A stretch of 64,000 bases of DNA from Burhinus oedicnemus. Its lineage: Eukaryota; Chordata; Aves; Charadriiformes; Burhinidae. The notes under the pieces are model-generated. The model was not told the origin of the DNA. It searched no databases and saw only the letters and a program-made list of their open reading frames with translations. The DNA lies in contig VFFE01007859.1 in assembly GCA_008921705.1 (NCBI GenBank), positions 148,839 through 212,838 on the forward strand, in the 5' to 3' direction. Shown here one piece after another: positions 49,434 to 59,092 of this stretch. The first letter of the stretch is position 1, and each line of letters starts with the position of its first letter. The position numbers and the translations under genes are program-made.

Positions 49434-50687
49434 TACAGGGGGAAGTTGGGGGGGTCTCTTTGCCTAAGTCTATCTCATCTTGTATGTTTAGCACCTTGCT
49501 GGCTCCTTTGGACATGGAGAAAATTTCACAATAATGTTCTATTTGGGCATACCACTTTTGCACAGAGGCTTTCTGAGCCACCCTGTCAGGGGGTGGGGTT
49601 CCCGCTAGGACTGCTTTAGTTACCTTAAATGGGCCCCGAAGAGTTATGGGTTGCTTTCGAATGGTTCGTCTGGCCTCTCTCAAAGCTAGACTAACTACGA
49701 ATAGGCCTTTCTCCCACGTTGTGTATCCTTTCTCAGCATCTTTAAAACTGCGCGAGTAAAACCTATTGGGCCACATGGGCCCCTCTGGCCCTTTTTGCCA
49801 TAAATGAATCGAGAGCCTGGTCCGGGCAAACCCCCACTCAATTTGGATAGGATCTGTTGGGTGGATGGGGCCCAAGGCTTGGTAGGCATTTGCCTCAAAC
49901 ACTAGCAGTCGTAATGTCTCATTGTGGACCAGAGTCCCCTCCCATTGGGCCCTTTTTCGCAATAAATCATATAGAGGTCTAGCAATAATTGAAAAATCAG
50001 GGATGTGTTTTCTCCAGAACACGAGTAATCTTTGTGCATGTTGTAAGTCTTTCTTTGATTTTGGCATTCTAATTAAATCAAGGGAGGACAAAGTATCCGG
50101 GGGAATACAGGTCATCCCCCCTCTCCACCATATTCCCAGAAATTTCACCTCACTTGAAGGGGCTTGTATCTTTTCAGGCGGAATTGTTAATCCTATTCTT
50201 TCTAGATGGGCAATAATGTCCTGCTGTGTCTCCCCAACTTCTTCTATTTGGCTCCCCCTGACAAGCACGTCGTCTATTGGGCCAATGTAGGAGAGTGCTT
50301 ATACCCTTGGGGTAGGTGAGTAAAGGTATACTGCTGCCAGTCCCAGGTGAAGGTGAAACATTCCTGGTCCTCAGGTTGCAAAGGGATCATAAAGAACATA
50401 TCTTTAACATCAATTGTTGCCATAACAGGGTGGGATTGTTCCTGAATAGCCGCTATGAACTCGGCAATGTTTGGTATGGCGGCTGTTAGTGGGCCAGTAT
50501 TGCTGTTCAGTCTCCGATAAACTACTGTCAATCTCCATTTCCCTTTCGGCTTCTGGACCGGCCATACAGGGGAATTAAAGGGGGATTGTGCTGGGACTAC
50601 AACTCCTTGTTCTTTCAAATCCTCCAGTACTGGCGCGATACCTTCTCTTGCTCCCAAAGATAACGGATAGGGTTTTACATTGGTTAG
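49434..50687 (-). pseudogene. pol: pol reverse transcriptase remnant, upstream copy
   Basis: Front half open in 50274-50657 (VYRRLN, ATIDVKDMFFMIPL, LPQGYKHSPT); second part open in 49408-50268 in a shifted frame, starting at the IDDV remnant of the YxDD box. The stretch normally between SPT and YxDD is missing. RT would copy genomic RNA to DNA; the deletion removes part of the palm domain, so activity is excluded. The frame is restored near the C7 run at 49447-49453. Confidence 0.85.
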
Positions 50688-51134
50688 TCAGGAAGGGGGG
50701 AGGAGAGGTGCCGCTTGCAGCAAGTGCACTGCCACACCAAAGGTTCTGGTTAACTGCCTAATTTGGGGGACACTGAAAGACCACGAATTCCTCTGTGCAT
50801 CCTGCCATTGTTTACACTTCAGGACGTCTATACCTAAAAAGTTCATTTGGAAAGGCCCCACTGCTGCCATAGTATCAACAGGACCTTCTTCTCCCGGTAG
50901 CCACAAAGTCACTGGGGTCATAGGTACGGTTTCGGTTTTACCCAGGGCATCTAAAACTATGAGGCGTTTGGACGGGATCAAGATACCATACTGTTCTGCC
51001 TCAATTCATCTTAGCACTGTGATTTGGGCTCCAGTGTCAATCAAAAAGTTTACAAGCCTTTTCTTTGGCCCTACCACCACTGTAATCAATAAATCCCCTT
51101 TTTCTTTGCAGGTGAGTTGCTTTATAAACATCCA
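50688..51134 (-). pseudogene. pro: Retroviral protease remnant, upstream copy
   Basis: LIDTGAQITVL with active-site codons at 51027-51038; TGA at 51006-51008 shortly after, and TGA at 50688-50690 at the junction with RT. Both stops are in the frame shared with RT. The enzyme would have cut Gag and Gag-Pol as a homodimer. Arg-to-stop by CpG deamination is a plausible origin of the first TGA. Confidence 0.82.
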
Positions 51135-51272
51135 CCCTCTGCCCTCTCCCCCCTCCCCGAGGGGGTGGAGGATCTAGTTTCCCACCATTCTTTCGTCCCC
51201 TTTTAATTCCTCCCCCATGTTCACCATTGGTAAGGTACTAAGACTCAACTTAGGAGTAGTTCTCTGTCCGGA

Positions 51273-52699
51273 TCATCTCTGCACAAGCAACTCTAACTTC
51301 TTAGTCGGGAGTCCATCCATCAAATCCCGGGGAATACCCTTTTGCAGCCACAACTGCCATAATCCTTGTTGGGTTAGGGGCTTTTCCTTCCCAGTTAGAT
51401 CTGGGCTCCTCCCAGAGAATAGCGGCTGCCCACTTCTTTGTTCTGTCGCTTGCACAGCTCGGGTTTCAACTTTCTGGTATGAGAGGCTAACAGGCCCATA
51501 CTTTGTCCCATAATTGATTAACTCTTGTGCTATCTCCCCCCAGGTCCACACCTTCCTCCATAGCCACCAATGTTCGGGGGTCACCATTCCCTCCAGGGCA
51601 GCCGCGATTCTCTCCTCACCAGGCATATTCCGAATTCTCCCCTGCAGTTGGATCCCGATAGGTTTTAAAGAATCGGGAAGTCCCCATATCAGGGGCGTCA
51701 TTCGTTCCGGATCTACTGGCAACAGCACTGGGGAGCTCAGGTTGGGCTTAAGTTCCTGATCATACATCATTTGCAGACAAGCCACGTTCTGCACACTTTC
51801 CACCAGCTGATCTACCGAGCCTATTATGGCTAGGGGGTCTCCCCTTTCCAATGCGTTCAACCCTCCTGCCCAATATGCAGCCCTCTGAGTTAACGACCAT
51901 GTGGCTCGGTGATCGCCAGTGATTAAAAACACGCCTGGGCCCCAATATCCTTCCGCCTCTCTCCGACAGCAAGATCCCATCTCCCCCCAACATGGACACC
52001 CTCCAAAAATATCCAGTCTCAGATTCTCTCGCAGTCCTTGCAAAGTCCTTTTGCAGCTTGGCTAATTTGGTTGCTGTGAAAGGAATTTCCTTGGTAATAA
52101 CCTGGGGGCGATTGTCATTGTCGTCTTCATATCCATGTTCTGTTTTAACTAGTGGGCACATATGGGGGGGGGCCTTCTACAGCCTCCTTCACTCTCTTAA
52201 GGTCTCCCTGGGGGTAGATTTGTCATATCCCTTTCTCCTCGAGCAGTACTTCTGCTTCTGCTAAAGTGTCTGTCTCCCTTAGAAGTTGGTTTCTCAACTC
52301 CTCCTTCAGTATCAGGTTTCGGCGCTTCTCCTCCCCCGGCGCCTGTTTACTTTCTTGTAGCTGTTCCTGCAGCATTGTTATCGCTGCTTACAGGGAAGCT
52401 ACTACAGCCTCAGCCTGACAAGACCTTGGTTTCTTTTCCTCCACCGCAGTGGCCAAACACGCTCCCAACACGGCGCAGATTATAGTTTTTCCCTTCCCCC
52501 TCTTAACCTTAGCCTCCTTCTGCAATACTATCGTTCCGTCTATTACACTTCGCAATTGGAACCAATGGTCCCTTGCCCAATCTTCTCCTTGGGGCAAGGG
52601 ACGAGATCGATATATCTCCAAAAAATCATTTAACTTATCGGTTTCCTCAGCCCGTATGTGCACACAGTCACAAATATCACCTGCCTTCTGGGCAACCAT
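51273..52699 (-). pseudogene. gag: gag remnant, upstream copy
   Basis: ATG at 52697-52699 opens a 103-codon frame that could be the matrix end (AGDICDCVHIRAEETDKLND, EDWARDHWFQLRSVID), closed by TAA at 52388-52390. Further gag coding lies in two other frames: 51760-52161 (TKEIPFTATKLAKLQKDFAR) and 51273-52043, capsid-like. The frame order (three different frames) shows at least two indels. No zinc knuckle is seen at the C-terminus. The leader from LTR 3 to this ATG is about 310 bp. Confidence 0.75.
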
Positions 52700-53009
52700 G
52701 TCCTACAAAGGGGATATTGTCCTGGGAGGGCCACACCTTAAAGTCCAAATTTCCCCTATACGCTCCCAGGAGGCCAAACCGTATGCTAATATACAAGTTA
52801 CCAATAAAAAGGAAGCAACATCCACTCTTTCCTTACACTTCATTCGTCTCCGGCTGCTTCCCTTGCAGGAGAGCAGAACTGCGGATAGGAACTCCGCACT
52901 CGCTTCGTACTTTCTCGTATGTCTCGTTCACACACAATCGTGCAGCACGCCACAACAAGGTTGCATGACACTCTCGTCTCAAGGGATCCTGTCCCTGATG
53001 CCAATAAAA
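52700..53009 (-). other. Untranslated leader of the upstream copy
   Basis: About 310 bp between the 5' LTR and the first gag ATG, holding the primer binding site. A packaging signal would be expected here but cannot be identified by eye. The minus strand has a GTAAGG that could be a splice donor near 52832-52837, uncertain. Confidence 0.55.
52986..53003 (-). other. Primer binding site, upstream copy
   Basis: Six bases after the LTR 3 end, the proviral strand reads TGGCATCAGGGACAGGAT. It begins with TGG, as required to pair with a tRNA CCA end. It does not match the common retroviral primers I can compare from memory (Pro, Trp, Lys, His, Leu); discriminator base G is implied. Mutation after insertion may obscure the match. 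Confidence 0.6.
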
Positions 53010-53100
53010 TGTCCCGATCCAATGTCGGGGAGGTTTCGTTACGATCCCAGGGATGAGATTAAGACACCAAACGAAGTCAAATGTCGCACAACCCTTCAGC

Positions 53101-53106
53101 TTTATT
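53101..53106 (-). terminator. Poly-A signal in the 5' LTR
   Basis: AATAAA on the proviral strand, about 90 bp before the LTR end; equivalent signals lie at 45527-45532 and 37931-37936, the last being the one a full transcript would use. Confidence 0.65.
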
Positions 53107-53372
53107 TTCAATGAACAGTGCAAGAAGAACCATATAGAGAGGCAATCGAGAGAGTGGGGAAGAGCAAAGGAAAGAAAGGGGCGGGGGGGGAGAGAGGGAG
53201 AGAGAGGGAGAGAGGGTTCAAGTCGGGGAGGGAATGTAGCTTCCACCACTCCAAGTCCGGTGATGCTCTGTTAGCTCCATCTATGATTTCCAAGCGTCAC
53301 AGGCTTTGTTGAAGCAGGTTCCAGGAGATACATGAGGAGGAGAGGAAGAAGGAGAAAAAGCCCCTCACCAGA

Positions 53373-53382
53373 GCGCATGCGC
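53373..53382. promoter_or_regulatory. NRF1-like palindrome in LTR 3
   Basis: GCGCATGCGC directly downstream of the TATA box on the proviral strand. In LTR 1 and LTR 2 the same place reads GCACATGCAC, both CpGs lost. A second TGCGCATGAGC-type half site lies just upstream (about 53404-53414). Binding is inferred from motif likeness only. Confidence 0.45.
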
Positions 53383-53383
53383 T

Positions 53384-53392
53384 CCTTTTATA
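53384..53392 (-). promoter_or_regulatory. TATA box of the 5' LTR
   Basis: TATAAAAGG on the proviral strand, correctly placed for U3/R. The same box is in LTR 1 (38236-38244) and LTR 2 (45810-45818). Confidence 0.65.
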
Positions 53393-53628
53393 GGGGTCCC
53401 ATGCTCATGCGCAGATCGCCATTGTGTACGTGCAGTTTGTGCTATACGTGCTGTCTCCTCAAGGAGCCGTTGTCTGCCTTTTTCATGCCCTGGCCCTTGC
53501 ACAAGCGCACAGAGGTATTTCTCTGCAGGCCATGAGGGTGGTGTCTTCCAAGGCCGGATGTTAAGGTCGGGGAGTGATGGTGCAACAGCGATGTCGAGAC
53601 AAACTACATTTAGTCACAGTCTTCTACA

Positions 53629-53633
53629 GACAT
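53629..53633. repeat. Target-site duplication, right copy (GACAT)
   Basis: Matches 37835-37839 exactly; pairs the two outer ends of the whole array as one integration event. Confidence 0.8.
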
Positions 53634-56600
53634 CACTGTGTTCCTTCACGCACAGGTACTGATAGAAGGGAGGACAGAAAGATTTCCTGATCAGGTCGCT
53701 GCTACCATAAGCGTAGGATCATGTCATGTTTTCCTCATACTTTCAAGGTGTTTTGTGAGCTTTCAGTGTCTTGATGTAAATTTTAATTAAGATCTTTAAA
53801 TTCATTTAAATGAATCTATGTATAACTTTCTGATCTGTCATCTCCCAAAGATCTGTAGGTATACAAGCAACTGTAGATACTCAGTACTATATAGTGCATT
53901 CTTAGTGTTATAGTATGCATCTTTGTAATATACTTATAACCTAATGGCTAACATATACCTACTTGAATAAACTGATCACACTTGTTTGCTATACTCTGAG
54001 ATGACTCTGATATATACTAAGGGTTTTTTTTTAATTTGTTTTAGCCACATTTGGGAAACAATAGCAATATTGGGATTGGGTCCCATTCTGACCCCTTCAG
54101 TAACCAATGGTTGTCTTCCTCCTTCAGCAGGCCTCTGCGTAACAGGAGCATTGAAAGCAAGCTTCTGCTCAGCTTAAAGGAGCTGAGCTTAAAATGAACT
54201 TTGTTGTGTTGAATAGGTCTAAGCCAATTTTCTTATTATTTTCTTTCTTTTTTTCCCCTTACATACAGTAATTGCCACTGTGTAAATGATTTGAATGGAA
54301 TTTGTAAGACAAGATTAGGAAAGTTCTTCCTTTAGTGGCAAGTCTGAATGCTTTTTCTCACAAAGTCAATACCATCAACATTACTTAACTTTGTCGGCTG
54401 TTTACAATGTCACTTCCCCTTTCCTTAGCATCATTCTACTTTTTAAATCTATTTGCTTGTGTAGCTACCCACTAGTTTATCAAAAACATAGCCTGTTAAA
54501 TTCTAGGAGGAAGGAACTTTCAATTTCAACAAGAAATTATGGGGTTGATATGGGAATTACTGTTTCATGTCATAAAGGATATCAAATTCGGTGATTCCGG
54601 TTGGGTCCCTTCCATTCATAAAATGTACTTATGAATCTCAGATTATTTATCTGAACAGCGTTTTACCGTCAGCATCCTTGTGACTATCACACAGAAGTTT
54701 ATTAGCAATATTTTAATAAATAAGTCTGCCAAAATAGCCTTGTATCAGTGATTGTCTGACAGTGAGCTTCTTTGGCTCCAGTCATACACTGCATATAAGG
54801 CAACAGGAGGAAAACTCAGCAAGGGGAAGAGTGGGAAGGAGATGGGGATTAGTGACTCAGGAAGTCTACTGCAATTTAAGTCATGTTGTGTTTAAATTGC
54901 AATGTAAAAAGTGAAACTTCACATCTTGCTGAGAATTGGTAACATTTTAATGAGTTTTAGAAGACATAATCATGAGAATAAGATTGATAATGTAAATTCA
55001 GGTTTACCCAATTATTTTTCATGTCTCCACAGAATACTTCAAGGGAGCAGACATACAGGAAAATAAAATAAAAAGTGACAACTGTTATTTCTTTTTAAAA
55101 AAAATTAAAACTATTAAAAATTTCAATTATTGGATGTGTTTACTTAGCCCAAAAGAGTATTTTTTCCAAGGACTTTTGTTGTAGAAATTATTTATTTAAG
55201 GCTTCAGAAATCATAATAGTCTTGCATGAACGTACAAAGTGCGCTGCCTCAACTGTATCGTATTTGACAGTTTAAAAACAGCGACAGGTAAAAGTCTTTT
55301 CAGCTACCATATGTCTTTATTTACAAGATAATGAGAAATTTGATACATTGGAAAAGTTATGGCATGTTTTGAATTTTAAAGCATAGGACTACAAGGAGTG
55401 AAGAAATAGGAAAGGCTCAAGACATTATGTTAGGAAATGCAAAATGCATAGCACGTTAAACTTCTGAAGATGAATAGATCATAGGTGAACTCTCCACCTG
55501 AACTATAAGGGAGAGATGTGTCTTCACAGACCTGAAAGCTATATTTTTCAGTTTGAAGTTATGTCAAACAAACAGGGCAAGACAAGTTTAGAAATGTCAT
55601 TTTTATAGTGTATAACTTGCATACTGTGTTCTCTTTTTATTAGGCAATACTGCAGATCTCTGCCATATGTGGAGACATAAAAGAACTTCAAAGTCTTGAT
55701 GGTAGAGGGAACCTACCAGTCTGAAGGAGAGACTAACAGCATCAGCTGCAAGAAAGGTTTGGGTGACATCCTAACCTCTCCCTCACTCCACATAGGATCT
55801 GCCGCTGCCTATTGTGTTGCTGCTCTCTTCTCCAACCCCTTATGCCTGGATCTGAGCTGCTGGCTCTCTAGTGATTTGATTAAGTCTTCATTTTTTCATA
55901 TCTTATAAAGCATTTCAGATACTTTAGAAATTCTGCTGTTCTGAAATTACGCTTTAACCTTGTGTTTTCCAGCTTAACTCCATCCTTCCACTGCCTCCTT
56001 TCTGCATTTCAAAACAGACCACAAAACTTTTGGCTGAAGCAGTGTAAAGAATGCTCTTTCTCTCCTTTTGTGTGTTTTCTAAGCAATGAATTTGACCAGT
56101 GATTCAATTACAAAAGCAGCAGTACAGGACTGCCAAGTTTGAAGAATACTACTCAGTTTGGGAAGTTGCTTCCATTATAGGTAAAAATCCTAGTTTTTTT
56201 GTTCTCAGGTAAGGGATAGATTAGTCAACAGAAACTGATGAGAAACATAAACCAAAGTTTGATTTAATTATATTTAAGAAAGAAATCAAAGCAGTGGCGC
56301 GTATTCTTATACATGTGTTACACATCTTAAAAAAATACAGGAGAAGTAGTTATTTGGTCTTGAACAAAATACACTACGCATGCTATAAAACTGATGGAAA
56401 GAAGGTAACCATTGTGCTGTTCTAATACTGAGATTAAAAAAATATAAGAATCTTAGAAATAGACCATGCTGGTTTTCAGTAATTTTCTGTGTCCATGGAA
56501 TCTCCAGATCAAGTCCAAAGAGAATGATCATTTCAGTGAATAACAGAGAATCCTTGGAGTGTAAAGAACTTGGGTGAGGAGTTGAGTGCTTATCTTTAGT

Positions 56601-57279
56601 ACTAATCTGCTGATCTGAATGACAATATTAAGTGATGTGTAAATTAAAAAAACACCACAATTCTGATTTAAAAAAAAGCAAAAAATAAGAAAAATAAACA
56701 GAAAAAGAAGGAAGCTCGTTAAAAAGAAGTTAATATCTTAAACTCTTTAAGAAAGCACGGGTGATACCTGAACACACCTTATAGTAGCACCTCATAGCAG
56801 GTCTAGGTCTGAGGCATACTGCTTATTAAAAAAAGGTTTGAGAAAAAAAAAAGAAGATAACGTGGCTTCCCAGTAAGGCAAAAGGTGCTAATTTGAAGCA
56901 AGAAAGCATCCTTCAAAAAGCTGAAGTTGTTTACAAATAAAGAAGACATAGAAAGGACCATAAACTTTGGCAGGTTAAAAAAACCAAACACAAACTCAAC
57001 AAAATTGAAGAATAACTAGCAAAATAAAACTAATACTAAATCTTTCTTCAAACACATCGGGAGAGGGAAGTCTGTCAGAGAGCCTGTAGAAGCAATTGAT
57101 TGTCAGCATACAAAAGAAACATTCAGAGAAGATAAGACCATTGCAGTGAAACTTAATGTATTTTTGCATTGGAGTTGTCTGTGGGAAAAATCTCCCATTC
57201 AAGAACCATTTTTCATTGGGACTCATCAAGGAATATATCTGTAAATAAAATGACAGTAGATGTCAAGGAATAAATGACA
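53634..57279. other. Unique AT-rich non-coding sequence
   Basis: Only short frames and homopolymer runs; no recognisable gene, RNA or mobile element. Confidence 0.5.
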
Positions 57280-57720
57280 AAATGAATAGTCAAAAAATTT
57301 CTACCAGAACCAGATGGTACTCAGCCCAGAGGTCTGTAGGAGTTCAAGGACAAAATAACTGCTAACAGTATATGACGAAAAAGTACAGAACTGCTTACAT
57401 ATGACTAATGAATAAATAAGCTGTGACTCTTCAGACAGAATAAAAGACATAACTTGTGGATGGGTGGGGAGACATGACAGATGTCTACAGAAGCACAAGA
57501 TGCCTGGAGAGACATCAGCTGCTCAGTGTCTCTTCCAGTGCAAGAAGAAAAGTCATGAAGTAAAGCTGTTAGGAACCAAGTTCAAGACAAAGGACAGAAG
57601 ATTTTTCTTTCTGGGGCAGTAAACACGGACAACTTATTGCCAAAGGTTGAAGCTTACAGGAGTTCAACTACTTGGAAAGAAAATACATTGGGGATCCTGA
57701 ATTACATACAAAAACCTGGG
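57280..57720 (+). repeat. Ancient CR1/L3-like LINE relict
   Basis: Two blocks recall old amniote CR1/L3 coding sequence: ACCAGATGGTACTCAGCCCA with GTCTGTAGGAGTTCAAGGAC (front of RT) and, after an apparent internal loss, the 3' ORF2 end around AGAAGATTTTTCTTTCTGGG and AACTTATTGCCAAAGGTTGA (the RxFF...N.LP..V region). All frames are broken. Identification is from family pattern, not alignment; borders are approximate. Confidence 0.5.
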
Positions 57721-59062
57721 GAGTCCCAGGGTTGAAAATAGTCAGATTAGTGATACAGGCATCTAACAGTACGTCCAATATCACTGCCAAATATAAAGCA
57801 AATATATCCCTCCCAATAGAGGACCAAAGGATGAATGCATTTCATAGCTACAGTCAAATGAGGGAAGGCGAATATGGAAAGGCTGCACTAGAAGAAAATG
57901 ATACAGTCACCGTATTTCTGCAGCAGACAGCAATGAAATACATAATTTACGAAAATTAGCGAGAGAAGATTCTGTGTACATGTTAGGAGCTCAGACAGAA
58001 TCATCTATTTTCCAGCAACAGCAAAACAGGCTTGACATTTTTAAATAATATATTGTAGCTGAGATGAAGGGCCTTTCAAATATGCTTCAGTGCACACCAG
58101 CCTGAGCAGACTGCAACAAACTAAGTCAATAGGACTCTCAGCAAGGGAATCGATGTGATTTGCAGTGTTCCTGGTAGAAATGTCATTCAAAATTGATGAC
58201 AAGATTTCTGACCAAATGCTATTTTAGAATAGTCTTTATCATTCTCTTTCTGACACTACATCTGGTGACTGTTGACCCTCCTCAGAAACGTCCCACTGCC
58301 AGCTGAAGACTGAACTAATCTCTTGCCGATGTGTGGAATTAACTTAATGAAACTGTAGGAAGATAAAAAATACTTTTGAAAGCCCTCTGTAAAAAAATGA
58401 CTGTGAGCTAACAATTAGAATCTTAGTACTTCAGCTGCTACTGAAATACAGGAGATAATAGCTCCTTTTTTCAATCTTTTCTTCCTCACAGATGGAAGAA
58501 TCTTTAAACTTTATGTTCTAAATTACTTTGGAACCTTTATAAAAATAATCACAGATGCTACAAATACCATTTAGAATATAGTATTATTAAGCCTATTGGT
58601 TCTTAGATGGAAAATTGCTCAGTCTGCTGTAAAAACCCACATTACTTTCCATAAAAAAGTTACTTTATTGTTACCACTGTGAGTGTTTTGCACAAGAAAA
58701 TTATTTCTGCTACCTATAGTTGAAAGTGAAGCTGGTAGGAAACTGCTTTGCCTGGAAATCTGGCTTTTTGTGAACTTTTACTCGTCATTTAGAAAACCTT
58801 GGTTTGAACTCTTTCTGCGGTGAATTTGGGTGGAGTCTTGTACTGCAGTTGCCAAAGCTGGGACAGACTCCCCAGCCACTGCACAAGACCCTGAGGATGG
58901 AAGATGGAGAAACCAATGTATGTGGTTGACTGAGGCCAGAGTTGTGAATATTTTATTTCTCTTTAGAAAAGAAAACCCCTTTTGATCTCCCAGTTCTTAC
59001 ATACACATATCTGCTACCAATATACTGTAATAGTGGTCAGTTGTACCTTACAGTATTTGGGT

Positions 59063-59092
59063 GATGAGTATATTAATGATGAGTATATTAAC
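59063..59092 (+). repeat. 15-bp tandem duplication
   Basis: GATGAGTATATTAAT followed by GATGAGTATATTAAC, one mismatch. Confidence 0.85.

Larger units (their letters stand above)
37840..53628 (-). mobile_element. Tandem endogenous retrovirus: LTR-int-LTR-int-LTR
   Basis: Three LTRs (37840-38480, 45436-46054, 53010-53628) separate two internal regions of 6,955 bp each, with a repeat period of 7,574 bp. Transcription would run right to left. Each internal region carries gag, pro, RT, RNase H, IN and env remnants. Every predicted reading frame of one copy recurs at +7,574 with the same protein, so the copies appear identical or nearly so. There are no GACAT duplications around the middle LTR: copy, LTR and copy are directly fused. 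The transmembrane env is gamma-like (see env), but I do not assign a named family. No gene is intact. Confidence 0.95.
53010..53628 (-). repeat. LTR 3 (5' LTR of the array), 619 bp
   Basis: On the proviral strand it runs from TGTAGAAGACTGTGACTAAA to the GGATCGGGACA end. TATA-like TATAAAAGG at 53384-53392, AATAAA at 53101-53106; implied U3 about 270, R about 270, U5 about 75 bp. It retains CpG-rich elements lost in the other LTRs, notably GCGCATGCGC at 53373-53382. It differs from LTR 1 at about 15 positions (about 2.4 percent) besides the GA tract. Confidence 0.93.
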
